A stretch of DNA of 49,169 nucleotides from JAIRVZ01 sp031553755 (GTDB taxonomy: Bacteria; Bacteroidota; Bacteroidia; Bacteroidales; Azobacteroidaceae), in assembly GCA_031553755.1 (NCBI GenBank), contig JAVBKZ010000011.1, forward strand, positions 1 through 49,169, given 5' to 3'. The notes below the pieces were generated by a model. The model had not been told where the DNA came from. It made no database searches and saw only the letters and a program-made list of their open reading frames with translations. Both the position numbers and the translations under genes were made by a program. Shown one piece after another: positions 9,802 through 18,139 of this stretch (positions are counted from its first letter, which is position 1; each line of letters starts with the position of its first letter).

Positions 9802-11222
9802 TGAAGCTGATTGATAATGTAAATAGCCGTTTGGTAGATGATTTGAAGCAAACCATCAAAAAAGGTAGCCGATTGCACATTGCAGGGGCTTCCTTTTCGA
9901 TTTATGCCTATGAGGCATTGAAGAAAGAATTGAATCAAATTGAAGAATTACAATTTATATTCAGTTCACCTACTTTCATCGAAGAAAATCTAAAAAAAGA
10001 TTCACGGCAATTTTACATTCCTCATATCTATAAAGAAGCCGATTTATGTGGTGGCGATTTTGAACTTCGCCTAAAAAGTCAGCTCAACCAACGTGCCATA
10101 GCCAAAGAATGTGCCAATTGGGTAAAGAATAGAGTTACATTCAAATCAAACAAACATTCCGGCAATCCGCTCAATGGCTTAATATACGTTCAGGGAAAAG
10201 AAAAAGAGGAATATGCTTATTCCAACATTGTCGGATTCTCAACATCCGATTTGGGAATTACCCAGCGAAAAGGATTTCCTACGCTTATTCAGCAAACAGT
10301 CTATCCAAATAGTTCCGCTTTTTTAGACTGGTTTAATCAAGTTTGGGAAAATGAAGAAGACCTGACGGATGTAACAACCAAAGTGCAAGATTACTTTGAG
10401 AACGCTTTCCGGGATAACAGTCCTGAATTTATCTATTTCATCACACTGTACAATATCTTTAACGACTTTCTGGAAGACTTATCGTTAGATACACTTCCCA
10501 ATGAAAAAGTAGGATTCAAAGAATCCGTCATTTGGAATAAGTTGTACAATTTCCAAAAAGATGCCGTAATAGGAGCTATCAACAAATTGGAAAAATACAA
10601 CGGGTGTATATTAGCAGATAGCGTCGGGTTAGGTAAAACATTCTCTGCATTAGGCGTTATGAAGTACTACGAAATGCGGAATAAAGATGTATTAGTGTTA
10701 TGTCCTAAAAAATTAGAAGCTAACTGGAATACTTACCGCCATAACGATAAGAATAATGTGCTGGCCGCCGACCGTTTCAGGTATGATGTGCTATTCCACA
10801 CTGATTTGCCTCGTGAAAAAGGAATGAGTAACGGGCGAAATCTGGAAGCTGTAAATTGGGGAAATTACGGACTGGTAGTAATTGACGAATCACATAATTT
10901 CCGTAACAACAATACAGTTATAGGCAAAGAAAATCGCTATCAAAAGTTATTGCGAAAAGTGATTCAGGAAGGCATACAAACCAAAGTATTGATGCTTTCG
11001 GCAACTCCTGTAAATAATCGTTTCAACGATTTACGCAATCAATTAGCGTTGGCATACGAAGGAAATGCAGCCAACATGGATGGTAAGTTGGATACAAACA
11101 AAAGTATCGAGAAATACCATTTTTCTTGCTCATCATCCCAAACAGTACGAACTTTCTTTTCTTCAAATATTTTGATGGCTTCTTTTTTAGTCATGTGTTT
11201 TTTATATTATCAATTTGCTTGA
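9801..11222 (+). CDS. PLD-like/SNF2 helicase, truncated at the C-terminus
   Basis: Residues 1-200 resemble a phospholipase D-like N-terminal region found fused to SNF2 helicases. The first helicase lobe follows: LADSVGLGKT near 271-280, VIDESHNF near 359 and LSATPVNNR near 399. Family members are about 1000 residues long and carry a second RecA-like lobe with motifs V and VI; this protein lacks it. Convincing sequence stops near 11,110, and the last ~35 residues (HFSCSSSQTV onward) are read from the opposite-strand remains of another gene. The product is therefore probably inactive as a motor, though the PLD-like part could persist. It is coupled to res by TAATG. Fifth structural gene of the left locus, possibly a pseudogene. 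Confidence 0.8.
   Translation: MKLIDNVNSRLVDDLKQTIKKGSRLHIAGASFSIYAYEALKKELNQIEELQFIFSSPTFIEENLKKDSRQFYIPHIYKEADLCGGDFELRLKSQLNQRAIAKECANWVKNRVTFKSNKHSGNPLNGLIYVQGKEKEEYAYSNIVGFSTSDLGITQRKGFPTLIQQTVYPNSSAFLDWFNQVWENEEDLTDVTTKVQDYFENAFRDNSPEFIYFITLYNIFNDFLEDLSLDTLPNEKVGFKESVIWNKLYNFQKDAVIGAINKLEKYNGCILADSVGLGKTFSALGVMKYYEMRNKDVLVLCPKKLEANWNTYRHNDKNNVLAADRFRYDVLFHTDLPREKGMSNGRNLEAVNWGNYGLVVIDESHNFRNNNTVIGKENRYQKLLRKVIQEGIQTKVLMLSATPVNNRFNDLRNQLALAYEGNAANMDGKLDTNKSIEKYHFSCSSSQTVRTFFSSNILMASFLVMCFLYYQFA
11039..11194 (-). pseudogene. 5' fragment of a BRO-N/KilA-N-like gene
   Basis: Reading the minus strand from ATG 11194 gives MTKKEAIKIFEEKKVRT followed by VWDDEQEKWYFSI. I recognise this as the start of the BRO-N-type proteins often found near restriction genes and prophages. 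After about 30 residues (near 11,105) the similarity ends and the frame runs into the reverse strand of the SNF2 helicase gene, stopping at 11039. It is thus the other half of a scar, with the rest of the gene deleted. The call rests on my memory of the family, not on an alignment. Confidence 0.55.
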
Positions 11223-11224
11223 TT

Positions 11225-12019
11225 CTACTGAATGAATGCCTTATTCGCAATAAGATTCTCAAAATGAATATGAATTGGTTCACTTAGTCCTCTTGATCTA
11301 ATCTCGTTATAAATATCTTCAGAAAAAATTTCAGGTTGTATGACACTATTAACGTAAGTAGAATTCTCTTCATTGAGAGGTATCACTTCATTATTAATCG
11401 TAGTCCAAAATTCGCATTTCAATTTATTAGAATATCTTTTTTGGGGATATTCTGTTGCTATTCTACTTATATAAATACAAATATCAAGCTCCTGAGATAT
11501 TGGAACATAATGCGAACAAAATAATTCGTGAACAAGCTGGTTCATTAACTTGTTTTTATGTTTGATAAACAAAATAGCTACAAATGCACCATTATTGATT
11601 AAAGCATCAGCCTGAATTTTAATAATACTTGTATCTTTCTTTTTTTGAAAGTAAGTTTCACAAATTTGTGGTAATTGAATATTATATAGTGAAAGAAGTT
11701 TTATATCTTGTATTTGTAGCAACGGCGTTGTTCTAACCCCTGTTCCATTATAATTATAATATTTTTTTTGTTTATAATCGATATTGTTCAATTTCCTCAT
11801 AAATGCCCCATCTGAATGATAGGTAGATTCAACATTAGATGTAGTTAAATTATCTTCATTAAATTCATAAGGGTCATGTCCTTTCCCCAAAGCAAGACAT
11901 ATTCCATGGTGAGAGACGAACTTTAAATCAGGATTGCTTTCTGAACCAATATTCGTTACTGTGAATAATAGCCTATCTGTACCTTGATAAGAAAAAATGA
12001 ATGATATACTTTTACCCAT
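11225..12019 (-). CDS. Hypothetical protein, AT-rich orphan
   Basis: I do not recognise this 264-residue protein. It looks soluble, with no signal peptide or membrane segment. It is rich in Asn, Ile and Lys, and its coding DNA is visibly more AT-rich than the flanking methyltransferase and helicase genes, suggesting separate acquisition. Small marks are HHGICLALGKGHDPYEFNED near 38-57 and a Cys/His cluster (ELFCSHY) near 167. It lies after mod of the right locus, separated by about 110 bases that hold a coding remnant, and beside the scar at 11.1 kb. It may be the last cargo gene of the right locus or an independent insertion. Confidence 0.6.
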   Translation of the reverse strand: MGKSISFIFSYQGTDRLLFTVTNIGSESNPDLKFVSHHGICLALGKGHDPYEFNEDNLTTSNVESTYHSDGAFMRKLNNIDYKQKKYYNYNGTGVRTTPLLQIQDIKLLSLYNIQLPQICETYFQKKKDTSIIKIQADALINNGAFVAILFIKHKNKLMNQLVHELFCSHYVPISQELDICIYISRIATEYPQKRYSNKLKCEFWTTINNEVIPLNEENSTYVNSVIQPEIFSEDIYNEIRSRGLSEPIHIHFENLIANKAFIQ

Positions 12020-12050
12020 AAAAACGTTTCTATTTAAATCTCTAAATCTA

Positions 12051-12131
12051 TTATTCCACTACTCTCTTCTCCACAATTTTAATTTCTTCTTTTGCCAATC
12101 CAGACACTAATTGGTCGATTTGAATTTCTAA
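12051..12131 (-). pseudogene. C-terminal remnant resembling restriction/methylase tails
   Basis: Just past the mod stop, in another frame, the minus strand reads LEIQIDQLVSGLAKEEIKIV and six more residues, then a stop. This resembles the (I/Q)DQLVYxLYGLTEEEIxIVE tail seen at the C-termini of many restriction-modification proteins. No start codon or upstream body exists, so it is probably a leftover of a deleted or frameshifted reading frame. The resemblance is from memory and short. Confidence 0.35.
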
Positions 12132-14023
12132 AACACAATTTTCACATCTTCTTTATAATTTTGTAACGTTCCGTTCAAGCTGGCAGTCCAACCGTCGATG
12201 AATACTTTGCCGTTTTTAATGGCGTTGGCATAATCATCGCTGTTAATTTTCTCGCTGTTGGTGATGTAATAATTATTACCGATTTTGTAAATACAATCTT
12301 CTATTACCGTTTCGGGAACTTGTGTGGGTTCGTCTAAACCGACTTGAAAAATCATATTGTAAATGCGGCTTAACGCGTCAATATTATTTTCGGTTATTGA
12401 AATTTGCCCTGTTTCATCCACTTTTAGCTTTGTTGCTTCTACGCTGTCGAATACTTTAAAGCCAATATCGGGTATTTGTTTTTTGTTTTCTTCAAACATT
12501 CCGCTTTTGGCGTTTTCGGCTTCAATCGCTTTGGTTATTTTTTCTCCGGCACGCTTTAATCGCTCTATGGTTATGCTCGAAATGACAGGCAGTAAATTGT
12601 TTTCTACACAAAATTTATATGCCGGTTTATCTTCTTTTATGGATTCGTCTATCTGACATAAAATAAATTTGCGGTTGCCTCCATCTTCTGCATTGAGTTG
12701 CATTACAGCATGCCCTGTTGTGCCTGAGCCTGCAAAGAAATCAAGGACAATATCATTATTTTGTGTAGAGGCTTGCGTTAATAATTTTACCAGTGAAGTC
12801 GGTTTTGGAAAATCAAATATCTTTTGCTCAAATATTTCTTCTAATTCTGCGGTTCCTTTTCGACTAGTAAATTCCTTTTCAAGTAATAACGAACGAATTA
12901 ATTTTTCAGAATGTCTCATTTTTTGAACAACCCTATATTCACCATCTTCTGTTTTATAGCCAACTATTTCTTTGTTTAAGTTCTCTTTTGCCTTTTCTTT
13001 ACCCCATCTCCAAACAAATTGCGCCCCTTCTTTTTGTGATTTTGGCGGGAAAATTTCAATTGAATTCTCTCTTTTTTCTAATCCTATTTCAAAAAAAATA
13101 TTTTGTTTTCTGTCTTCATATAAATAAAATGGATAGTAAAGATTGGGACGGTTTGCATTTGTAAAAGCCACATTGCTATTATATAATGGATGGATATTGA
13201 AACCACCTATACTGTCTTTATACTTAAAAATCTTATCTTCTTCCGGTATTAAGTGCGTTTCAACTATATCATGATTTTTTGTATAGAACAATACATATTC
13301 GTGCATTTTCCCAATATGCCCATAATCACGCGCATTTGGTGTCGAATTTATTATAAACTGCCCTAAGAAATTCTCTTCTCCAAAAACATCATCACAAAGA
13401 AGTTTCAAGTTTGCCTGTTCGTTGTCGTCAATGCTGATAAAAATAACACCGTCTTGGCTTAATAAATCCCTTGCCAATAAAAGGCGTGGGTACATAAACG
13501 CCAACCAACCATTATGACTCTTTTTGGTTTTAAAGCTAAAATCCATTCGCTCAAAGTCGCTTTCGCTTAGGTTTGCCATGCCCAACACTTCGGCTTCTTC
13601 TTTGTCGAACTTGTCGGGATATACAAATTCGTCGTTTGCGGTGTTATAAGGAGGGTCAATGTAGATGCACTTTATTTTTCCGCTGTAATGGCTTTTCAGA
13701 ATTTTAAGGCTATCCAAATTATCGCCTTTCAGCATTAGGTTTTGGGTGGTATCAAAATCTTTGCTCAGTTGGGTATTTAAGCACAATTCTTTTTCTGTTT
13801 TTTGAGCATATTTAGCTCTGGCAAAATTTCTTCCCACAAAATTCAATCCGTAGCCGTTTACTTTTTCGTCAACAGGCAAACCCAAAACGGTTTTCAGTTC
13901 GTCTATTTTTATTTCGTTATCACGAATCACGGATGGATAGTTCTCTTTTAAAAAACTCAACAGTTTGTTTTCGTTGCTTTCTGTTCCAACAACCGTAAAT
14001 CCGGCTTTTATAAATTCATTCAT
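12128..14023 (-). CDS. Type III-like DNA methyltransferase (Mod), right locus
   Basis: A 631-residue beta-class N6-adenine methyltransferase. DPPYNTAN is at 123-130 and FAGSGTTG near 428, both intact, with a variable target-recognition segment between. It is not a close copy of the left Mod: the catalytic motifs differ (NTAND against NTGND; FAGSGTTG against FSGSAGIA), and the recognition regions share little, so a different DNA target is expected. Its ATG overlaps the stop of the upstream DinD-like gene (TAATG). The presumed partner Res lies upstream, the reverse of the usual mod-res order. Confidence 0.9.
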   Translation of the reverse strand: MNEFIKAGFTVVGTESNENKLLSFLKENYPSVIRDNEIKIDELKTVLGLPVDEKVNGYGLNFVGRNFARAKYAQKTEKELCLNTQLSKDFDTTQNLMLKGDNLDSLKILKSHYSGKIKCIYIDPPYNTANDEFVYPDKFDKEEAEVLGMANLSESDFERMDFSFKTKKSHNGWLAFMYPRLLLARDLLSQDGVIFISIDDNEQANLKLLCDDVFGEENFLGQFIINSTPNARDYGHIGKMHEYVLFYTKNHDIVETHLIPEEDKIFKYKDSIGGFNIHPLYNSNVAFTNANRPNLYYPFYLYEDRKQNIFFEIGLEKRENSIEIFPPKSQKEGAQFVWRWGKEKAKENLNKEIVGYKTEDGEYRVVQKMRHSEKLIRSLLLEKEFTSRKGTAELEEIFEQKIFDFPKPTSLVKLLTQASTQNNDIVLDFFAGSGTTGHAVMQLNAEDGGNRKFILCQIDESIKEDKPAYKFCVENNLLPVISSITIERLKRAGEKITKAIEAENAKSGMFEENKKQIPDIGFKVFDSVEATKLKVDETGQISITENNIDALSRIYNMIFQVGLDEPTQVPETVIEDCIYKIGNNYYITNSEKINSDDYANAIKNGKVFIDGWTASLNGTLQNYKEDVKIVF

Positions 14024-14874
14024 TATTCTTCGTTGTTATTATTGAAACCTTTGTTTTCTTTTATTGATTTGACCTCGTCTGACTTGAGTTTCCTTTCCAA
14101 TTTTCTTATGTCCTCTTCGGGTGGCAAGTTTTCAGGCACAATGCCACGTGAGAGAAGAGTATTTCTAACAGATTTATTATTAGTAATATGCTCGTTAGAA
14201 ATTTGTCCTTCGGTTTTCATTTGTTTTTGTTTGGCATTGAAAATGGTAATTTCTGTGGCAAAATCTTTGGCTTTTAGCAAAATAGTTGGCATAAAGTCGG
14301 CTAATGGATTGTTTCTAATTCCCCATTTATCCTTCATTTGCTGTGTGGTCTTGTTAAACAATGCCTGATCGCCTTTGCTTCTTATTAGGGCAAAATTTTG
14401 GTTACCACCGGTTTGTTCAAAAATAATATGCGAAAGCTCTTTCTCTGTTTCAGCCAATTTGGTTCGGGCTTGTACTCGTTCAAGTTCGAGTAGTTTTTGT
14501 TCAATTAGTTCTGCTTTTCTAGTTTGAACAGCAAAATAGGTTTGAGCAAAGGCTATTTGCTCTTTTTTTGAATCTCCGTTTTGGGCTATTAAATAACATG
14601 CAAAACGGGTAAGCATCACATCATCAATTTCCTTTTGAGCGCCGGAGCCGATTTCGACCATTTTCCCGACGTCGGCAAAATGGTCTTCAATGGATTGTCC
14701 TGAAATTTCACAGGCGGTTTTAGCTTTGCTTATTACATTCTGAAAATTATCCCATTTACCATAACCCAACAAATGCTGCAAATCTCTGGCCAACCAAAAT
14801 TCTATCCCGTCTTCGGTAACTTGTAGAAAATCTTCAAAATTTTCGGTTAATTTGTAAACTACTTCTTTTTTCAT
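14023..14874 (-). CDS. DinD-like protein embedded in a restriction operon
   Basis: A 283-residue protein matching the DNA-damage-inducible protein D family. It has an N-terminal BRO/KilA-N-like domain (WLARDLQHLLGYGKWDNF near 27-44), FACYLIAQNGD near 90-100, a coiled-coil segment rich in Glu/Arg, and the conserved AKDFATEITIFN near 202. E. coli DinD is SOS-controlled and inhibits RecA-dependent strand exchange. Here the gene lies 5 bases after res and overlaps mod by 1 base, so it is co-translated with the restriction enzyme. A role linking restriction-induced DNA breaks with recombination is inference. I cannot see a LexA box because the promoter is shared and far upstream. Confidence 0.85.
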   Translation of the reverse strand: MKKEVVYKLTENFEDFLQVTEDGIEFWLARDLQHLLGYGKWDNFQNVISKAKTACEISGQSIEDHFADVGKMVEIGSGAQKEIDDVMLTRFACYLIAQNGDSKKEQIAFAQTYFAVQTRKAELIEQKLLELERVQARTKLAETEKELSHIIFEQTGGNQNFALIRSKGDQALFNKTTQQMKDKWGIRNNPLADFMPTILLKAKDFATEITIFNAKQKQMKTEGQISNEHITNNKSVRNTLLSRGIVPENLPPEEDIRKLERKLKSDEVKSIKENKGFNNNNEE

Positions 14875-14879
14875 GAATC

Positions 14880-17780
14880 CTATTCCTCATTTTTGATCAA
14901 TGCCGCTAATTGCGTTTTATTAATACGTTCTTTAAATGAGATTTTAATATTATCGTTTTTGTAATGCTCGTTGAGTGCTTCAAAATATTTTTTGGCAAAA
15001 TCAATTTTACCTTTTTCATCTTCCGGTATTGCTGTAGAAGATTTGTAGCCTTTTGCCTCGACCACAAGGAAAATTTTGTTTCCTTCAGAGCTTTTTATGG
15101 CATAGCAAAAATCGGGATTGTAATCGCCCAATGGTGTTTTTATTTTCAGGCGCGGCAACTTGCCAAAAATCTCAATGCTTTCCATGTCGGGGTCTTGCTC
15201 TACAATTTCCAATTCAAAATCGCTGTCGTATTCAATCACTTCTTCGAAAACCCATTTTGCTTTCAACGAAAAATCACTCTCAATATCTTTTTGAAATTTG
15301 CCAACACTTCCGGTGTCTAAATAGGTTTTATCGTTTTCGGTCTTGAAAACATTTGCCAAAATACTTCCGCTAATTCCGTCATACTTGATATTTGCTTTTA
15401 GCGTTGTTACTAAATTTTTGCGGATAATTTCGGCAATTTCTCTTTGTGCTTGTTCGGGATTGTTACAAATCATTTTATTTTTAAAATCGCTGCTCAAAGC
15501 GTTGAAAACCTTTACCACAAATAAAATGGGCGTTTTTGTGTTATTGGATAAAGTGCGAACTAACTCCAAATAATCTACTTTGCTTTTGTACGAAACAGTG
15601 TCAGTTAGCTTTTCCGTTATAGCACCGTGTTCGCCAATTTTATTTACGTTCAGTTCGGCACGAATGGTTTGTAACAAAATTTCTTCTATGTTCAGGGCTT
15701 CAATACCTGCCTTAATGTTTTGGACAAGTTGATTTTCTTTTTCTTCACTTAAAGTATCCAAAATGTAAAAAGCATTTTTATTGATAGCGTTCCACAAGTT
15801 TTGAAATTCTTTCAGGTGTGTTGCTTTAATGAAAATTTTCTTCTTTTCTTTTTTCTTTTCAGCTTTTTGAACGTAAACATTGGTATCTGTTGCAAACAAA
15901 CTTTCTATCGCCGTTACTTGTTCTACAGGCAAATTTTGTTCTTTCAGAATCGCTGAAAATTCTAGCGATTTCTCGTAAATCTTTTGTCCGTCAACAATTG
16001 CCTTGCGAACAATCATTTTCTTGTCTTTCAACACGTCGTCAACCAGCATAACGACCGTATCGTCATCAAAGCCCGATTTTTCTTTGAGGATTTTAATCAA
16101 TTCCTGTTCTGTAAATGTTTCAGAAACCAAAAACGAATTGCTCAAAATCTCGTTCTGAATGGCCTCTACAAAGCCTTGTTCTTTGCTTGAAACCACCACA
16201 TCAAGGTTGTTGATCTTCCAAAATTCCTCTTGGTTATCATTTAAGTTTTTGAGCGTATTTCGTTGCAAATTTTGGTTTACGCAAATACGCAAACCGCGCC
16301 CAATTTGTTGCAGTTTTGATATTTCACTTCCTTGATTAGAGAGTTTGCAAATGGTAAAAACATTCGGATTATCCCAACCTTCTTGCAACGCCCAAATGGA
16401 AAAAATAAACCGAGAGGGACTTTCAAATGAAAGTAATTTCTTTTTATCTTTCAGGATTTCATCCACTCCGGCTTTTACTTTTTCGTCTGCGTTTCCTTTG
16501 TCGCCTGAAAAATAGCCTTTGTGGACTTGCAACGAGTTGTCGTTGTCAAAATCGTTCTGTAAGTATTTGTAGTAGTCGCTTGTTTGGTCAAGTTTCCCTA
16601 TAACGTCATTGTATTGTTTTGTGTATTCTTCTTCAAAGATGGTTTTGATTTTCGGATTATCGCCGCGGAACAAACTTATGTCGCCTTCTATAAAAAACAA
16701 TGCAAGTGCCTTTACCCCTTGTTCAAACAATGTTTTTTCTTTCTCGAAATGTATTTTGATGGTCTCTTTAATCATTGCATGCAACGATTCGTCCGATAAA
16801 GAATAATCAACTTTTTCAATCGTATCGTCAGCTAAAACAATGGTGTCTTTATTTATTTTCCGTATGTTTTTGCCATTAAAAATTGCACCAATTCCCAATT
16901 CTCGCCGTACAATAATTCCATTGGTTAATGTGCTGACAATCGCTTTTTTGTTGTCAATACCGATAAGCGTGTCCGCATTTTCAATTACATCTTGGGTGTA
17001 AACTACAATTTTCTTTACCAAATTTTGCCGAAAAGAAGAAATACTATCCAATACATAAGCCACGTTTGACAATGGCAGACTGTCTTTCTTTTTCGGAAAC
17101 GTTGCTCCAAATCGCAAATAATAATTCTCAAAACCTTCAAAGTAAGTTTTAAACGCATTACCCTCAAAACGGTGAGGTTCGTCCATGATCACAATCGGAT
17201 TTAAACGCTTCAAACATTCCAAATACGATTTTGGCGGCTCTTGATTGGTCGCAAACAATTCTGGCGCGTTAATATCGCGGTCTAACGGACGATTTAGAAT
17301 ATTGTCGCGGCTGTTGAACGAGCTTGGCGTCATCACCAAAACCGATAAATGCGAAGTGCCGATAAATTGTTTTACTGCAGAAATATTTCCACCTTCATAA
17401 ACAAAAGGTTCAATTTCTTTTTCTCTTTCGTTAGCGTAAAAGCTTTTGAAATAGTCTTTTGTGTCTTCTAAGTTTGTTTTCGTCCCTTCACGAATTGGCA
17501 CAGTCGGGATAAGAACAATAAATTTTTTGTAGCCAAAATTTCGATTTAGCTCAAAAATAGTTTTGATATACGTGAACGTTTTTCCTGTTCCCGTTTCCAT
17601 CATAATGTCAATATTCTTGGTATCTTGAACAGGAAAGTTGTACTTGTTCTTTCTATGATGAGATGTAAGTACATTGCCAAAACTTTCCTTTTGACGAAGA
17701 CTTTCAAAAAGACTGATAATGTTGTTTACGCAATCTTCTTGATAGGTTTGTATATCGTATTGAAACTGTTTATTTGCCAT
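14880..17780 (-). CDS. Type III-like restriction endonuclease subunit (Res), right locus
   Basis: A 966-residue helicase-nuclease with METGTGKT at 61-68, DEPH at 200-203, FGAT near 224-227, and QIGRGLRIC at 492-500. The C-terminal nuclease shows NPDF near 888-891 and VEAKG near 907-911, so the catalytic residues appear present. The DEPH box and N-terminal sequence differ clearly from the left Res (DEPQ), so the two enzymes are separate acquisitions and not a recent duplication. It is the first large gene of the right operon; its ATG follows the stop of a 39-codon ORF by one base. Confidence 0.9.
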   Translation of the reverse strand: MANKQFQYDIQTYQEDCVNNIISLFESLRQKESFGNVLTSHHRKNKYNFPVQDTKNIDIMMETGTGKTFTYIKTIFELNRNFGYKKFIVLIPTVPIREGTKTNLEDTKDYFKSFYANEREKEIEPFVYEGGNISAVKQFIGTSHLSVLVMTPSSFNSRDNILNRPLDRDINAPELFATNQEPPKSYLECLKRLNPIVIMDEPHRFEGNAFKTYFEGFENYYLRFGATFPKKKDSLPLSNVAYVLDSISSFRQNLVKKIVVYTQDVIENADTLIGIDNKKAIVSTLTNGIIVRRELGIGAIFNGKNIRKINKDTIVLADDTIEKVDYSLSDESLHAMIKETIKIHFEKEKTLFEQGVKALALFFIEGDISLFRGDNPKIKTIFEEEYTKQYNDVIGKLDQTSDYYKYLQNDFDNDNSLQVHKGYFSGDKGNADEKVKAGVDEILKDKKKLLSFESPSRFIFSIWALQEGWDNPNVFTICKLSNQGSEISKLQQIGRGLRICVNQNLQRNTLKNLNDNQEEFWKINNLDVVVSSKEQGFVEAIQNEILSNSFLVSETFTEQELIKILKEKSGFDDDTVVMLVDDVLKDKKMIVRKAIVDGQKIYEKSLEFSAILKEQNLPVEQVTAIESLFATDTNVYVQKAEKKKEKKKIFIKATHLKEFQNLWNAINKNAFYILDTLSEEKENQLVQNIKAGIEALNIEEILLQTIRAELNVNKIGEHGAITEKLTDTVSYKSKVDYLELVRTLSNNTKTPILFVVKVFNALSSDFKNKMICNNPEQAQREIAEIIRKNLVTTLKANIKYDGISGSILANVFKTENDKTYLDTGSVGKFQKDIESDFSLKAKWVFEEVIEYDSDFELEIVEQDPDMESIEIFGKLPRLKIKTPLGDYNPDFCYAIKSSEGNKIFLVVEAKGYKSSTAIPEDEKGKIDFAKKYFEALNEHYKNDNIKISFKERINKTQLAALIKNEE

Positions 17781-17781
17781 G

Positions 17782-17901
17782 CTATTTATATATTCTTATG
17801 GTTAACAGGTCTATTCCTATTTCGTCCGCCGTCAGCTTGAGTATGACACTCTTAATTAACTGAATCGCTTTAGAATAATTAGGGTTTACGTGCTGTTCCA
17901 T
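17782..17901 (-). CDS. Small 39-residue ORF between XRE and res
   Basis: An ATG at 17901, six bases after the XRE stop and preceded by GAGGCAA, opens a 39-codon frame ending one base before the res ATG. The first half (MEQHVNPNYSKAIQLIKSVI) looks like the start of a DUF1016/YhcG-type nuclease, while the second half does not follow that family. It may be a truncated remnant kept because its translation feeds ribosomes into res, or a true short leader. No known function. Confidence 0.35.
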   Translation of the reverse strand: MEQHVNPNYSKAIQLIKSVILKLTADEIGIDLLTIRIYK

Positions 17902-17907
17902 TTGCCT

Positions 17908-18111
17908 CTATTTCTTCAAATCCTTTTTCGCAACCAACAGGTCTGCAATTTCCACATCCAACACCTCTGCAATCTTATACAGCACTTCCATCGGTGGTTG
18001 CCGACGGTTATGCACATAGGCATTCACCATATTAAAGCTTTTACCTATCTGTTGAGCCAACCATGTCTGTCTAATACCTTTTCTATCGAGAACTTCTTTA
18101 ATCCGGTTCAT
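17908..18111 (-). CDS. XRE-family regulator of the right restriction locus
   Basis: This 67-residue Cro/C1-type protein (RQTWLAQQIGKSFNMVNAYV, then NRRQPPMEVLYKIAEVLDVE) is nearly all helix-turn-helix domain. It heads the minus-strand operon XRE, small ORF, res, dinD-like, mod. The start is supported by a -7 box 28 bases upstream. Size, position and direction mirror the XRE gene heading the left locus, fitting a controller-protein role that delays or limits nuclease expression; that role is inferred. Confidence 0.85.
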   Translation of the reverse strand: MNRIKEVLDRKGIRQTWLAQQIGKSFNMVNAYVHNRRQPPMEVLYKIAEVLDVEIADLLVAKKDLKK

Positions 18112-18139
18112 TTTTGTATTGTTTACAAATTGTATCTCA

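Noticed and set aside
11336..11524. 62-codon plus-strand frame inside the AT-rich orphan gene
   Set aside because: Low-complexity residues and no start context; the minus-strand frame is four times longer.
14964..15320. 118-codon plus-strand frame within the right res gene
   Set aside because: Antisense shadow of the conserved nuclease domain; Phe/Arg-rich and without family resemblance.
6661..17780. Recent duplication of one restriction system
   Set aside because: The two Mod and Res pairs differ in motif wording, length and gene order.
897..18111. BREX or DISARM system
   Set aside because: No PglZ, BrxC, DrmA or DrmB-like genes; the helicases carry type III Res motifs with PD-(D/E)xK ends.
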